Assembly: GCA_017860295.1 (NCBI GenBank)
Contig: JAFNAS010000012.1
Span: 186,001 to 250,000 of the forward strand
DNA length: 64,000 nt
Direction: 5' to 3'
Source of the DNA: Bacteroidota bacterium
Lineage (GTDB): Bacteria > Bacteroidota > Bacteroidia > Bacteroidales > Paludibacteraceae
A program made the translations under genes and the position numbers. Positions within the stretch are counted from its first letter, which is position 1, and each line of letters begins with the position of its first letter. The notes beneath the pieces were generated by a model. The model searched no databases. It was not told where the DNA came from and was given only the letters and a program-made list of their open reading frames with translations. Of this stretch, positions 29,081-39,366 are shown piece by piece.

Positions 29081-31258
29081 ATGAAAAAATCTATTTTGCT
29101 CCTTGCGACTCTCCTCTGTGGTCATTCGCTTGCTTGGGGAACCGGCAACGTGAGTCAGGATAAAGATTCCATTGCCATGCATAAATCTATCTCCGAAGTG
29201 GTTGTCTATGCGCAGCGATCTACCGTTCAAATAACGCCCGAAAAGCGGGTGATTCATATCGGATCGTCGCCCATTGCCTCTTCCGGCAACGCCTATTTGG
29301 TACTGAAAAATCTTCCGGGTATCCTTATCAATAGCGACGGTTCCGTTTTTATGAACGGGAAATCGGGTGTAAAGGTGTTGATCGATGGCAAGAGTTCCTA
29401 TCTGGAGGGAACCGAACTGGTTAATTACCTGATGTCTTTACCTGCATCTTCGCTCGACAAGGTGGAGCTGGTGACTCGTCCGTCGGCCAAATACGAGGCA
29501 AGCGGCAATGCCGGTATTATCGATATCTGTACCAAACGGAACAACCAGAGCGGCTTCAGTCTGAATGTGCATGGAAACTACGAACAGGGAAAGTACGGAC
29601 GCACCAACGACAATCTCTCGTTTAGTTACCGCCGCAACCAGTTGAATCTTTCCGGCATGTACGGCTATTACCGGGGACACGACTTCAACGACCTGACTAT
29701 TGCCCGTTATTATCCTGAAACCCCAACGGAGCAGGCGATGGTGTTCGATCAGGATTCGTACCGTCGGCGCTCCGACTACTCGCACTACGCTAATTTTAGC
29801 ATGGACTATTATGTCACCCCCAAAACTACCTTCGGCATTGCGTTAAAAGGGAACATCTCCGACCGCACCGAAAACGGTTCTCTCAGCTCTCTCTTCCATG
29901 CTCCTGCTGCGCAAGCCGACTCCACCCTTCGTTCGTTGACAGACAATGGACAAAAACGCACAAATGTCACATCGAGCCTTACATTTCAACATAAAATCGA
30001 TTCCCTCGGGAAAACCGTTTCCGCTTCCGTCGACGGGCTCTACTACTCGGTAAAGGAGGATCAGTGGCACAACGATAGGGTAACGATATCGTCGGTGAGA
30101 AATACGGAATCGACCTCTAAAGCATTTAAAGATGGAACCATCAAAATGATCTCGGGACGGATGGATCTGATCTGGCCGGTTTCCGACAAATTGCGTTTCG
30201 AGGGTGGTGCCAAAAGCGATTTGGTACGTATCGACAATAGGTCCGACTATGCAAACCTGGCCGGTTCGCAGTGGGTTGCCGACCAGACATTGAGCAGCAC
30301 CTTCTACTATCGCGAAAATATCAATGCCCTGTATGTCACCGCCAAAGTGCAGAAGGGGGCTTTTGTAACCGAAGCGGGAGTGCGTGTCGAGAATACCAAT
30401 ATTAAGGTAGCCTCTTTTTCGCAATCGTACACCGACCTCTTTCCGAACCTCAGCGTAAGTTGGCAGCTGCCGCACAACAATTCGCTTAACGTTACCTACG
30501 GCAAACGAGTGGATCGACCCAATTATCGTTATCTCAATCCGTTTGTTTATATCTTCGATACCTACACCTACGAGCAGGGAAACACGAATCTCAAACCTCA
30601 GTTTACCGACCGGTTCGACCTGATCTATCTCATTCGAAAGAACTACCGCTTCGGTCTGTTTTATACCGATACCCGGCAGGCCATTATCAAATCGTACAGC
30701 GTGCAGTCCGGTTCCCGAAGGGTATATGTGATGCCAACCAATACGACTTACTACCGTTCGTACGGTGTGCAGGGCGACATCGGACAGATTCCCGTTGCCC
30801 GTTGGTTTCAGTCGGGAATGCACCTGGAACTGACACAAAACAACTACAAGTGGGAAGAGAACGACATTTCGCTTCGAAACCGCAAACTTACTTTCCAGAT
30901 CGGAATCCAGAACAAGATTCGTTTGCCCTGGAGTTGTGCGGTCGAAATTAGTGGATTCTATAACAGCGAGATGGCCTACGGACAGGTAAATGTGTTACCT
31001 GTGTGGCAACTGTCGGGCGGCATACAAAAGAATCTGTGCAAGGGAAATGCTACGCTCAGTGTCTTCTCCAACGACTGGTTTCATTCCAACAAATCGCGAA
31101 TAAAAGGGGATTTCAGTGGTACACAAGCCTCCGTGACTGATTTTCAGGATCGTTGTATTGTAGGCGTCTCTGTTACGTATAGGTTCAAAAAAGGGGAGGA
31201 AACAAAAGAAAGTAAAAGCGGCAAGAGCTTTTATGATTCAAAAAGAATAAATTTGTAA
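29081..31258 (+). CDS. TonB-dependent receptor / outer-membrane beta-barrel family protein
   Basis: Signal peptide MKKSILLLATLLCGHSLAWG, plug LVLKNLPGILINSDGSVFMNGKSGVKVLIDGKSSYL, ASGNAGIIDICTKR, beta-barrel repeats. Confidence 0.92.
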   Translation: MKKSILLLATLLCGHSLAWGTGNVSQDKDSIAMHKSISEVVVYAQRSTVQITPEKRVIHIGSSPIASSGNAYLVLKNLPGILINSDGSVFMNGKSGVKVLIDGKSSYLEGTELVNYLMSLPASSLDKVELVTRPSAKYEASGNAGIIDICTKRNNQSGFSLNVHGNYEQGKYGRTNDNLSFSYRRNQLNLSGMYGYYRGHDFNDLTIARYYPETPTEQAMVFDQDSYRRRSDYSHYANFSMDYYVTPKTTFGIALKGNISDRTENGSLSSLFHAPAAQADSTLRSLTDNGQKRTNVTSSLTFQHKIDSLGKTVSASVDGLYYSVKEDQWHNDRVTISSVRNTESTSKAFKDGTIKMISGRMDLIWPVSDKLRFEGGAKSDLVRIDNRSDYANLAGSQWVADQTLSSTFYYRENINALYVTAKVQKGAFVTEAGVRVENTNIKVASFSQSYTDLFPNLSVSWQLPHNNSLNVTYGKRVDRPNYRYLNPFVYIFDTYTYEQGNTNLKPQFTDRFDLIYLIRKNYRFGLFYTDTRQAIIKSYSVQSGSRRVYVMPTNTTYYRSYGVQGDIGQIPVARWFQSGMHLELTQNNYKWEENDISLRNRKLTFQIGIQNKIRLPWSCAVEISGFYNSEMAYGQVNVLPVWQLSGGIQKNLCKGNATLSVFSNDWFHSNKSRIKGDFSGTQASVTDFQDRCIVGVSVTYRFKKGEETKESKSGKSFYDSKRINL

Positions 31259-31267
31259 CCGAAAGCA

Positions 31268-32302
31268 ATGACTATGAACAAACAAAAGATCTGGTTTTGG
31301 ATAGCGCCCTCTATTTTCGGCATATTGGTGCTGACGGTGATCCGCCTGGTGAGCGATGTGCCCACGGAGGCAAAATTCTGGAACCGGCCTATTGCCCTGA
31401 ATTTGATTGAGGTAGTGTCGGCAATAGTGATTGCTTATCTGTTTCAGTTTGGCATGGTGCTCTACGTTCGGAAGCGTGCTCTCCGCACCGGAGAACTCAC
31501 TCCCAAGAAGCTGTTGCTGGAATACCTGATGATGCTGATGATCGGTTTTGTCATTATGTATCCCTGTGTGGCGATCATCCATTTTTTTACCAAAGATCCG
31601 TTGGGTCTCGACGATATTGTAATTGCCGGCATCTCGTTTTCGTTGTTACTGGTCATTGCTTATGCCATCCTCAGGGGCAACCAGCTGTTGCAGGCCTATG
31701 TCGACCAGAAGACCAAGACGCAACAGATAACCAACATTCAGATGGAGACGGAACTGAAATTTCTGAAGGCACAGTTTCATCCTCATTTTCTATTCAATGC
31801 CCTCAATACCATCTATTTTCAGATCGATGAGGCGAATGAGGCGCCACGCAAATCTATCGAGCAACTTGCGGAGTTGCTGCGTTATCAGCTTTACGATGTC
31901 AATCAAACCGTTCGCATTGAGCAGGAACTTCATTTTATTCGTAATTATGCCGACTTTCAGCAAGTACGCATGAAGGAGTCTCTTCGGGTAGAAATCGATT
32001 TTGATTCTTTACTAAAAGAGCAGAAGATTCATCCTTTGTTGTTATTCCCATTGGTGGAAAATGCGTATAAATATGTGGGGGGTGAGTACCGGATACAAAT
32101 TAAGGCCTATCGAGAGAACAATGCGTTGCGTTTCAGTGTCGAAAACTCTATTCCACCCGATATAAAACCGGTTTCGCGCTCCGGAGGAGTAGGACTTGAG
32201 AATCTTCGCCGGAGGCTCGACCTGCTTTATACCGGCAAGTATCGGTTGGAGCTGAACCGGACGGAGCAATCGTATACAGCTAATCTGACAATAGCATGGT
32301 AA
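31268..32302 (+). CDS. LytS/YehU-type sensor histidine kinase
   Basis: ELKFLKAQFHPHFLFNALNTIYFQIDE, PLLLFPLVENAYKYV, GGVGLENLRRRLDLLY. Confidence 0.95.
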   Translation: MTMNKQKIWFWIAPSIFGILVLTVIRLVSDVPTEAKFWNRPIALNLIEVVSAIVIAYLFQFGMVLYVRKRALRTGELTPKKLLLEYLMMLMIGFVIMYPCVAIIHFFTKDPLGLDDIVIAGISFSLLLVIAYAILRGNQLLQAYVDQKTKTQQITNIQMETELKFLKAQFHPHFLFNALNTIYFQIDEANEAPRKSIEQLAELLRYQLYDVNQTVRIEQELHFIRNYADFQQVRMKESLRVEIDFDSLLKEQKIHPLLLFPLVENAYKYVGGEYRIQIKAYRENNALRFSVENSIPPDIKPVSRSGGVGLENLRRRLDLLYTGKYRLELNRTEQSYTANLTIAW

Positions 32303-33006
32303 AATTGCGATGTGTCATTACCGATGACGAACCGATGGCCCGTAAAGGGTTGCAGGGTTATGTGGAGAAACTCGACTTTCTGGAGTTGGTTGCCGTGTGC
32401 GAAGATGCCATTCAGTTGAGTAACGTATTGAAGCAGCAGCCGGTCGATCTGCTGTTTCTCGACATCGAGATGCCCTACATCTCGGGGGTGGAACTGCTCT
32501 CCGGATTAACCGATCCGCCGAAGGTGATTATTGTGAGTGCCTACGAACAATATGCCCTCAAAGGATACGAACTGGATGTGACGGACTATCTGCTCAAGCC
32601 GGTGTCGTTCGAACGGTTTCTGAAAGCGGTCAACAAGGTATACGATCAGGTGGTGAAGCCGACAACTGTTGGTACCGAACCGCAATTTGTCTTTGTGAAA
32701 ACCACTCAAAAGATGGAGAAGGTATTCTTCCGCGATATCCTCTTTGTCGAAGGTATGGAAAACTACGTCTCCATTCAAACCTCATCGGGCAAGGTGGTTA
32801 CCCATATCACCCTCAGCCTCTTTCTGCGCATGCTTCCCGCCACTCACTTCGTGCAATGCCACAAATCGTATGTGGTGAACCTCGACAAGGTTTTTGCTTT
32901 AGAGGGTAATCTGCTGCACATCGATGCCTATAAAATCCCCATCTCGCGTACCTACAAAAACGACGTATTGGCGGTGTTGCTGCCTGATAACGAGGTAAAA
33001 GGTTGA
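32296..33006 (+). CDS. LytTR family response regulator
   Basis: Receiver VDLLFLDIEMPYISGVELL; LytTR VFFRDILFVEGMENYVSIQTSSGK; ATG overlaps the kinase stop (7 bp). Confidence 0.96.
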   Translation: MVKLRCVITDDEPMARKGLQGYVEKLDFLELVAVCEDAIQLSNVLKQQPVDLLFLDIEMPYISGVELLSGLTDPPKVIIVSAYEQYALKGYELDVTDYLLKPVSFERFLKAVNKVYDQVVKPTTVGTEPQFVFVKTTQKMEKVFFRDILFVEGMENYVSIQTSSGKVVTHITLSLFLRMLPATHFVQCHKSYVVNLDKVFALEGNLLHIDAYKIPISRTYKNDVLAVLLPDNEVKG

Positions 33007-33170
33007 TGGAACACGGTTCAGGGTGAATGGTAAAAGGAGAGTGTTTGGTAAGGTTAGCTGAGATTTTGTGGTTACAACAGCGAAAGCAAATTATCGCTCA
33101 CGCAAAATGCAGATGTGTTTGGGTACGGGAATGATCATCCCGAATCAATTTCTCGAACTATAAATCGTCA

Positions 33171-33204
33171 GCCCGGCCTGTAACAAGGCCGGGCTTTTTG
33201 TTTT
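33171..33204 (+). terminator. Rho-independent terminator
   Basis: GCCCGGCCT-GTAACA-AGGCCGGGC-TTTTTGTTTT. Confidence 0.9.
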
Positions 33205-33234
33205 CAGTAATTACAAAAAAAATTAACCTAATTG

Positions 33235-33265
33235 TTTGTTTATTAAAAGGCTTTTTGTAGATTTG
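33235..33265 (+). promoter_or_regulatory. Bacteroidetes-type promoter
   Basis: TTTG-N19-TAGATTTG downstream of a terminator and upstream of the orphan genes. Confidence 0.6.
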
Positions 33266-33415
33266 ATGCGTAAAATGAAAATCCGTATCGGGATCAAAAT
33301 AATGCTAAGCAACCGAATAAAGCTAATTTTGGTATAAACGGATTAAGAGAATGACCACTGTTGGGTGATAAAGGTGGAGTTGAAGATTAAAACCTTGACA
33401 AAAACATCAGCTTAT

Positions 33416-33772
33416 ATGGAGGAAATAATAAAAATTGAGACGCTTGAGCAATTTTCTGAGAAAATCAAAAATATTGATAATCTCAATACTAATGAAGAAA
33501 AGATTAATTACCTCGCAAATTGTGTATTAACACAGAATGGTTTAATTGTTGAAATGGCAAAGATTTTCAATAAAATATTCTATTTGTCACAACTCAACGA
33601 ACGTAATATTTCTCAGATTGTGACTACACAAGAGAGTTTGATTGAAGAAAATCAAACAATGTCAAAATCGTTAGAAAATCATACAGAGGCATTGAAGCTT
33701 ATGTTAGAAATGCCTGATATTTACGAGAAAAGATTGGAAATCATTCAGAAGCAAATAGATAGATTACAGTAA
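33416..33772 (+). CDS. Hypothetical protein, mostly helical
   Basis: ORF 33365-33772; likely start MEEIIKIETLEQFSEK; no family recognised. Confidence 0.6.
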   Translation: MEEIIKIETLEQFSEKIKNIDNLNTNEEKINYLANCVLTQNGLIVEMAKIFNKIFYLSQLNERNISQIVTTQESLIEENQTMSKSLENHTEALKLMLEMPDIYEKRLEIIQKQIDRLQ

Positions 33773-33957
33773 AATGTTTTGTCTTGTTATGATTTGATTT
33801 TAATATGAGGGAAATGATTTTTACTATCGCACTTTTGCTCAGTGTATTTTAGCTATATAGTAGAACAAAAATGAAAAATGAGAAATATTCAGCAAGCTAA
33901 CGAGCCTGAAGAAATGTATCACTGGATGAGACAACGCTTAAAATAAACATTTAAAAC

Positions 33958-34674
33958 ATGATTCTCAGAACTGATTCCATATTGAATTTTCTTTCGCCTA
34001 AGATAGAAAAAAGAACCTTATTGATATTGGATGCTATACGTTTTACAATACAAATGATTGATGAAAGCTGGATCAGATTAAATGAATCCTTGTTAAAATA
34101 TTCACAACAAACATCAGATAAAAATTTACCCGATATATTTCTGGATACATGGAGTATCGTAGATAGCTCACAACGTTTCTTTAATTTATATAAAATGATT
34201 CATTCAGAAAGTAATCATCAGATTTTAGATTCCATAAAACATATAAAGTCATTCAGAAATACATTTGAACATTTAGATGAAAGAATAGATGAATCACTAT
34301 TAAATTCTGTTTGTCCATTTTGGGGTGCATTAAGATGGAAGTATAAAAATAAGAAGATTAAAAGAATTGAAACGTTTTTAGCTATTTCAGGAATTAATTA
34401 TGGCTCAGAACATAAGATCAACGTTGTAAAGTATGAGAATACGGAAGACCTCTTAATATATAATATTCAAATTGAAACTGTTGATAAGAAAGGTAATCGT
34501 ATTATTTTAAATTTGGATGAATTGGTATCTTCAATTTTAAAAATCATAGAAATATTGGAAATTACACTTGAAGCGCAGTCGGAAAAGTTTGACCTAAAAA
34601 AACATGATTGGTCGTTATTTAGAGATACTGTTGTTATATTTCACGAACCATTGGATACTGATGCAGCTCTATAA
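33958..34674 (+). CDS. Hypothetical protein
   Basis: 238 aa AT-rich ORF, natural amino-acid composition, no family recognised. Confidence 0.65.
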   Translation: MILRTDSILNFLSPKIEKRTLLILDAIRFTIQMIDESWIRLNESLLKYSQQTSDKNLPDIFLDTWSIVDSSQRFFNLYKMIHSESNHQILDSIKHIKSFRNTFEHLDERIDESLLNSVCPFWGALRWKYKNKKIKRIETFLAISGINYGSEHKINVVKYENTEDLLIYNIQIETVDKKGNRIILNLDELVSSILKIIEILEITLEAQSEKFDLKKHDWSLFRDTVVIFHEPLDTDAAL

Positions 34675-34968
34675 AACATGCCTCTGTCCATTTTGTCGTA
34701 AGGATATAAATAACAGATTATCGTTCAAGCCTGATGGAGTGTAGTTTGGACGTAAAATTAAATCAGTCTCGTTGATACGGGATGTGGCATTTATAACTGA
34801 TTACTCTGTCGATCGTTGATTGTTATCCCTGATGGCGCAAGCATGGCAGATTTTAGTTAAAGTTTTGAGCGCAGCGTTAACTTGGACTGGAACCACTGGT
34901 CACGAAGCTAATTGGGAAGGAGGAATCCCCAGGTTGGCGCAGATCTTCTGATCTGTGCCTGAGCAGGA

Positions 34969-35040
34969 AACCAAATTGATAAACCGGAAAGGAAACGGCA
35001 TTTGGTTTTTGTAGAGATGCGGCATGCCACGTCTCTACGG
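34969..35040 (+). repeat. Intergenic palindromic repeat, copy A
   Basis: ACCAAATTGATAAACCGGAAAGGAAACGGCATTTGGTTTTTGTAGAGATGCGGCATGCCACGTCTCTACGG; about 89% identical to copy B. Confidence 0.85.
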
Positions 35041-35219
35041 TTTGTAATGCAGCGCGTCTCCAAGGTTTGTTTGAATGGTATAACTCCAAATAGGGAGGGA
35101 TCAGAGTCTGAAATGATCCATTGGACGAGAATTAGTGTAGGGTTCTTGGTTTTTTCCCTAATTTTGCGGGAGCTTCTACACAAAAGCAAGACAACTGCTA
35201 ATATAAAACTGAAAAGAAT

Positions 35220-35999
35220 ATGATTTTCTATTTTTCCGGTACAGGCAATTCCCGATGGGTCGCCACACAACTATCAGCGCACTTTTCGGATACCCTTTAT
35301 TCGATTGGTGAATACGAACGCAAAGAGAGTCCGCTGGCACCGACATTTGAAGTAAAACCCGACGAGAAGATCGGATTCGTTTTTCCGGTTTATTCGTGGG
35401 GTGTGCCGCCCGTAGTCACCCGATTTATTGCCGATATGCAATTGGAAGGATATAATCGTCAGCCGGTCTATTGCATTATGACTTGTGGCGATGAGTGTGG
35501 CTATACCAACCGGATGTTTACCCGGGCTATCAAAGCCAAAAGGCTTGAAACCAAACATATTTACTCGATCATTATGCCAAACTCATACATTTGCATGAAA
35601 GGTTTCGATGTGGATAGCAAAGAGGTACAGGCTCGGAAAATAGAGATGGCAAAGATTGAGCTGCCAAGAGTGATGTCGGCTATTGAGAACGATCAGTCTA
35701 TTGATTTTTATACCAAAGGCAAACGGTTTTTGAGAATCAAATCGGGGCTTATTTATAAACTATTTGCCAAGCATGCACTTTCCGATAAACCGTACCGTTG
35801 CGGTGACGCATGTACTTCGTGCGGCAAATGTGTAAAAGTATGTCCGGTAAACAATATCGGGCTGGTCGCCGGAAAACCGGTATGGAAAGGTAATTGTACA
35901 CAATGTTTGGCCTGCATTCATGTATGTCCGACTCGCGCTATTGAGTATGGTAAAAGCACACAGAATAAAGGGCGCTATTTTTTCAATCAACAGAAGTGA
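35220..35999 (+). CDS. EFR1-type ferredoxin (flavodoxin-like plus 2x[4Fe-4S])
   Basis: N-terminal MIFYFSGTGNSRWVA; C-terminal CTSCGKCVKVCPVNNI and CTQCLACIHVCPTRAIEYG. Confidence 0.92.
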   Translation: MIFYFSGTGNSRWVATQLSAHFSDTLYSIGEYERKESPLAPTFEVKPDEKIGFVFPVYSWGVPPVVTRFIADMQLEGYNRQPVYCIMTCGDECGYTNRMFTRAIKAKRLETKHIYSIIMPNSYICMKGFDVDSKEVQARKIEMAKIELPRVMSAIENDQSIDFYTKGKRFLRIKSGLIYKLFAKHALSDKPYRCGDACTSCGKCVKVCPVNNIGLVAGKPVWKGNCTQCLACIHVCPTRAIEYGKSTQNKGRYFFNQQK

Positions 36000-36042
36000 C
36001 AAGAAGATCTTCAACTATCAGGTACCATAACTGCGCTTCGCG

Positions 36043-36113
36043 ACCAAATTGATAAACCGGACAGGAAATGGTATTTGGTTGTTGTAGAGACGCGGCAATG
36101 CCACGTCTTTAGG
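36043..36113 (+). repeat. Intergenic palindromic repeat, copy B
   Basis: ACCAAATTGATAAACCGGACAGGAAATGGTATTTGGTTGTTGTAGAGACGCGGCAATGCCACGTCTTTAGGG. Confidence 0.85.
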
Positions 36114-36724
36114 GTCATAATTGGAGATGTCATAATTATTTATCCTATTACTCCCTTACTGAGTTGGGGCAATGATGGCAGAGAAATGGTCTGAAAAATG
36201 TTTTTTGAGGATATAATCGGTCGGTTTTGGAGCTAAATCGGGTATGGAAAGCCGTGATATGGAAGAGAATAAGAACTGTTTTGGATAAAATTTTGCCTGT
36301 TCCAACCATCAGCAGGAGGCTCCAATTTTCCTGTCCGACATTTTCATTCTGTACAATTTGACAAATGCAATAGTCATCCTCTGTTAGCGAAAGGATCCGA
36401 GTCGATGGCTCGGCGAATAATCGTGAATATTTATCGCTGTTGCCTATTAATTGACTTGTAAATAGTTGTTTATGAAGATGAACTCATTCCGGTGTCCGGT
36501 ATAAATAAAGGTGGAAAAAGGGAAGGATACCAAGGATTGTTCCCGGCCTGAACTGTGTGGCTATTTTACAATAAACTACTACGCATATTGCTGTTAATCA
36601 TGTATTTTACTGTTATAGTATTTGCTAATTGTGTTGCATAAAGCGATAATTTTTTTGTAGTTTTGCAACGTAAGTATACTTGCTTTTTCAAGAGCAAAAA
36701 TTATAAACCCAGTAAAGATCTACT

Positions 36725-37459
36725 ATGAACATGAAACACAAAACATTGTTGCTAGCGGTGAATTTTGTAATTTTGGGAGGACTCGGATTACAAGGATATT
36801 CCGCTACGCCGAAGGGCAAAATGAGTAGTACAGCCAAAAGCGATACTACGCGAAGCATCTCACCCTACTTTACGCCGGCCACGGCATTGAAAAAAACGCC
36901 CGATTCTAAAGGGTTCATCCGACGTTGGTCACTGTTGGAACCCATTAGCAAACCCAATCGAGGCAATACTGTTTTTGTAGACAGCTACATAAGAACAGCA
37001 TTTGCAACCGAGTATTTTCCAAATCAGTTTACTATTGTTCCCAAAGATGGTGAAAAAGTAAAAGTGGGCGAACAGGAACTCACCTGGCATGCTTTGGAAA
37101 GCACAAACTACAATGTCAAACTATTTCGTTTCGCATACGGATTGAGAAAACAGTATTACGGCGTTATCTTTTGGGCTGTAACTGTAGTCAACAGTCCGCA
37201 GGAGATGAAAAATGTAAGGATGGCCGTAGGATCCAATTCGGCATCGATGTGGTGGCTCAATGGCAAGGAGGCTGTGATCCTTTCGGGAGACCGGCGCATG
37301 GTAGTGGACGATTGTGTCTCGCCCCGTCTGACACTTAACAAAGGAAAGAATGTCATTCGCGGAGCCGTCATCAATGGACCCGGCATGAGTGATTTCTGTG
37401 TTCGCTTCCTGAATGAAAAAGGCGAGCCGATAAAAAATCTTACTATTAGTTATGAATAA
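36725..37459 (+). CDS. Secreted protein with jelly-roll-like carbohydrate-binding C-terminal region, unknown function
   Basis: 244 aa, signal peptide; SASMWWLNGKEAVILSGDRRMVVDDCVSPRLTLNKGKNVIRGAVINGPGMSDFCVRFLNEKGEPI resembles accessory jelly-roll domains of exo-glycosidases/esterases. Confidence 0.7.
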   Translation: MNMKHKTLLLAVNFVILGGLGLQGYSATPKGKMSSTAKSDTTRSISPYFTPATALKKTPDSKGFIRRWSLLEPISKPNRGNTVFVDSYIRTAFATEYFPNQFTIVPKDGEKVKVGEQELTWHALESTNYNVKLFRFAYGLRKQYYGVIFWAVTVVNSPQEMKNVRMAVGSNSASMWWLNGKEAVILSGDRRMVVDDCVSPRLTLNKGKNVIRGAVINGPGMSDFCVRFLNEKGEPIKNLTISYE

Positions 37460-37594
37460 AATGAGTCAGTCATTCTATTCCGATATTTCAATTAGATAGG
37501 AATAGGAATTATGAAACGGGCACGATAAGCAAATCCTGACATACGGAGGAATGATTATGTGCAAGTTTCGTCCGACTTAAATAAATTTAAACAG

Positions 37595-39046
37595 ATGAAA
37601 TCAAGAATCAAAATAATGGGCGCAACAGCCCTGTTATCGGTTGTATTAACCGGAACAGTGATAGCACAAGTGGGGAAACCATTTATACATGATCCGTCAA
37701 CCATCATGGAATGCAACGGAAAGTATTATACGTTTGGTACGGGTGGTGGCGGATTAATATCCGAAGACGGTTGGACATGGAACAGTGGTGCCGTACGACC
37801 CGGCGGCGGAGCAGCTCCCGACGCAATAAAAATAGGCGATCGTTACCTTGTTGTTTATGGCTCTACCGGCGGTGGTCTGGGTGGCGGACACGATGGCCGA
37901 ATAAATACCATGTGGAATAAAACACTTGATCCGAAATCTCCCGATTTTAAGTTTTCAGAACCTATCGTAGTTGCTTCATCCGAAAACATGGAAGATTGTG
38001 ATGCTATTGATCCCGGACTTCTTCTCGATCCGACCGACGGACGTTTATGGTTATCATACGGCACCTATTTCGGGTTTATTCGTCTGGTAGAACTCGATCC
38101 GAAAACAGGAAAACGGGTGGAAGGGAACAAAGCAATCAATATTGCGATCGATTGTGAGGCCACCGATTTGATGTATCGAGACGGTTGGTATTATCTGTTG
38201 GGCACCCACGGAACCTGCTGCGACGGAGCCAACTCGACCTATAATATTGTTGTTGGCCGTTCCAGAAAAGTAACAGGTCCGTACCTCGATAATATGGGAA
38301 GAGATATGCTGGAAGGCGGCGGTAAAATGGTTGTGGCAGCCGGAGGAAGAGTGACCGGCCCGGGACACTTCGGTCGTTTAATAATTGGTGACGGAGTTGA
38401 AAAAATGTCATGTCATTACGAAGCCGATTTGGATCAAAGCGGACGTAGCGTATTAGCCATTCGTCCGTTGTTGTGGAAAAACGGGTGGCCTGTTGCCGGC
38501 GATAATTTCAAAGAAGGAACCTATGAAATCGAATCCGAGAGAAGAGGATATGCCTTGGAGTTGGTGGTCGATTTTACGAGAATGGCCGGCGGAATGCGCG
38601 GGTTCGGACGAAATACGGACGAACCTGTAAAACCCGTTCCTTCGCAGGAGTTAGCCGATGTAATTAAAACCTGGCCAACAGGCAATATCGGCATAAGAAT
38701 CGGCGATTATATGTTCCGCCCGCATCAAAAATGGACCATTACAGCAGTTCCCGATGCGGGAGGATATCCCGGAGGACCCTATTATAAAATAGTAATTGCA
38801 GGAACAGACCGGGCATTGGCAGCAACAGCCGAAGCCGAAGTTATATCGGTACCGTCATTTACCGGTGCTCCGGAACAGTTGTGGCGCATCGATCAACTGA
38901 CCGATGGAACATATAGAATAATGCCGAAGATAGTTCCAAACTCAAAGGAGAAATTGGCGCTGGTGTCTTCAGGAGACAGCACTCCGACACTTGCAAAGTT
39001 TGATATGAATAGTGATAATTCCAAATGGAATTTTAAGGCTCACTAA
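37595..39046 (+). CDS. Glycoside hydrolase family 43 protein with C-terminal ricin-type lectin-like domain
   Basis: Start MKSRIKIMG; FIHDPSTIMECNGKYYTFGTGGG, DCDAIDPGLLLDPTDGRLWLSYGTYFGFI, C-terminal KWTITAVPDAGG...LWRIDQLTDGTYRI. Confidence 0.88.
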   Translation: MKSRIKIMGATALLSVVLTGTVIAQVGKPFIHDPSTIMECNGKYYTFGTGGGGLISEDGWTWNSGAVRPGGGAAPDAIKIGDRYLVVYGSTGGGLGGGHDGRINTMWNKTLDPKSPDFKFSEPIVVASSENMEDCDAIDPGLLLDPTDGRLWLSYGTYFGFIRLVELDPKTGKRVEGNKAINIAIDCEATDLMYRDGWYYLLGTHGTCCDGANSTYNIVVGRSRKVTGPYLDNMGRDMLEGGGKMVVAAGGRVTGPGHFGRLIIGDGVEKMSCHYEADLDQSGRSVLAIRPLLWKNGWPVAGDNFKEGTYEIESERRGYALELVVDFTRMAGGMRGFGRNTDEPVKPVPSQELADVIKTWPTGNIGIRIGDYMFRPHQKWTITAVPDAGGYPGGPYYKIVIAGTDRALAATAEAEVISVPSFTGAPEQLWRIDQLTDGTYRIMPKIVPNSKEKLALVSSGDSTPTLAKFDMNSDNSKWNFKAH

Positions 39047-39058
39047 AGATTCTATACG

Positions 39059-39092
39059 AAAGACGCAGGTTTAATTTCCTGCGTCTTTTTCT
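39059..39092 (+). terminator. Rho-independent terminator after GH43 gene
   Basis: AAGACGCAGG-TTTAATTT-CCTGCGTCTTTTTCTC. Confidence 0.9.
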
Positions 39093-39366
39093 CTCCTTCC
39101 TTTTTCTCTTTCCGCATCAAATTCACATCGACTTATCGTAAGTAAATATGCTGAACAAGCAGTAAAGTAGATGCCTGTTACACTTTAGATTAAGAAATTA
39201 TTGTCGCGTGAAAACCAGAATTGACCGGAATGCACCTTGTTTGTGATTGTCTATGTAATACAGCTTTTGAAGAAAACATCGGATGGTTCCCATGGCATAC
39301 AAATGTCCGAACGCAATGATACTCCTGTCTGAACTGTCTGATATTGAAAAATAAAATTATTTACCG

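Noticed and set aside
29843-30838. 331-aa minus-strand ORF
   Set aside because: Antisense to the TonB-dependent receptor; no recognisable motifs and no promoter/RBS context.
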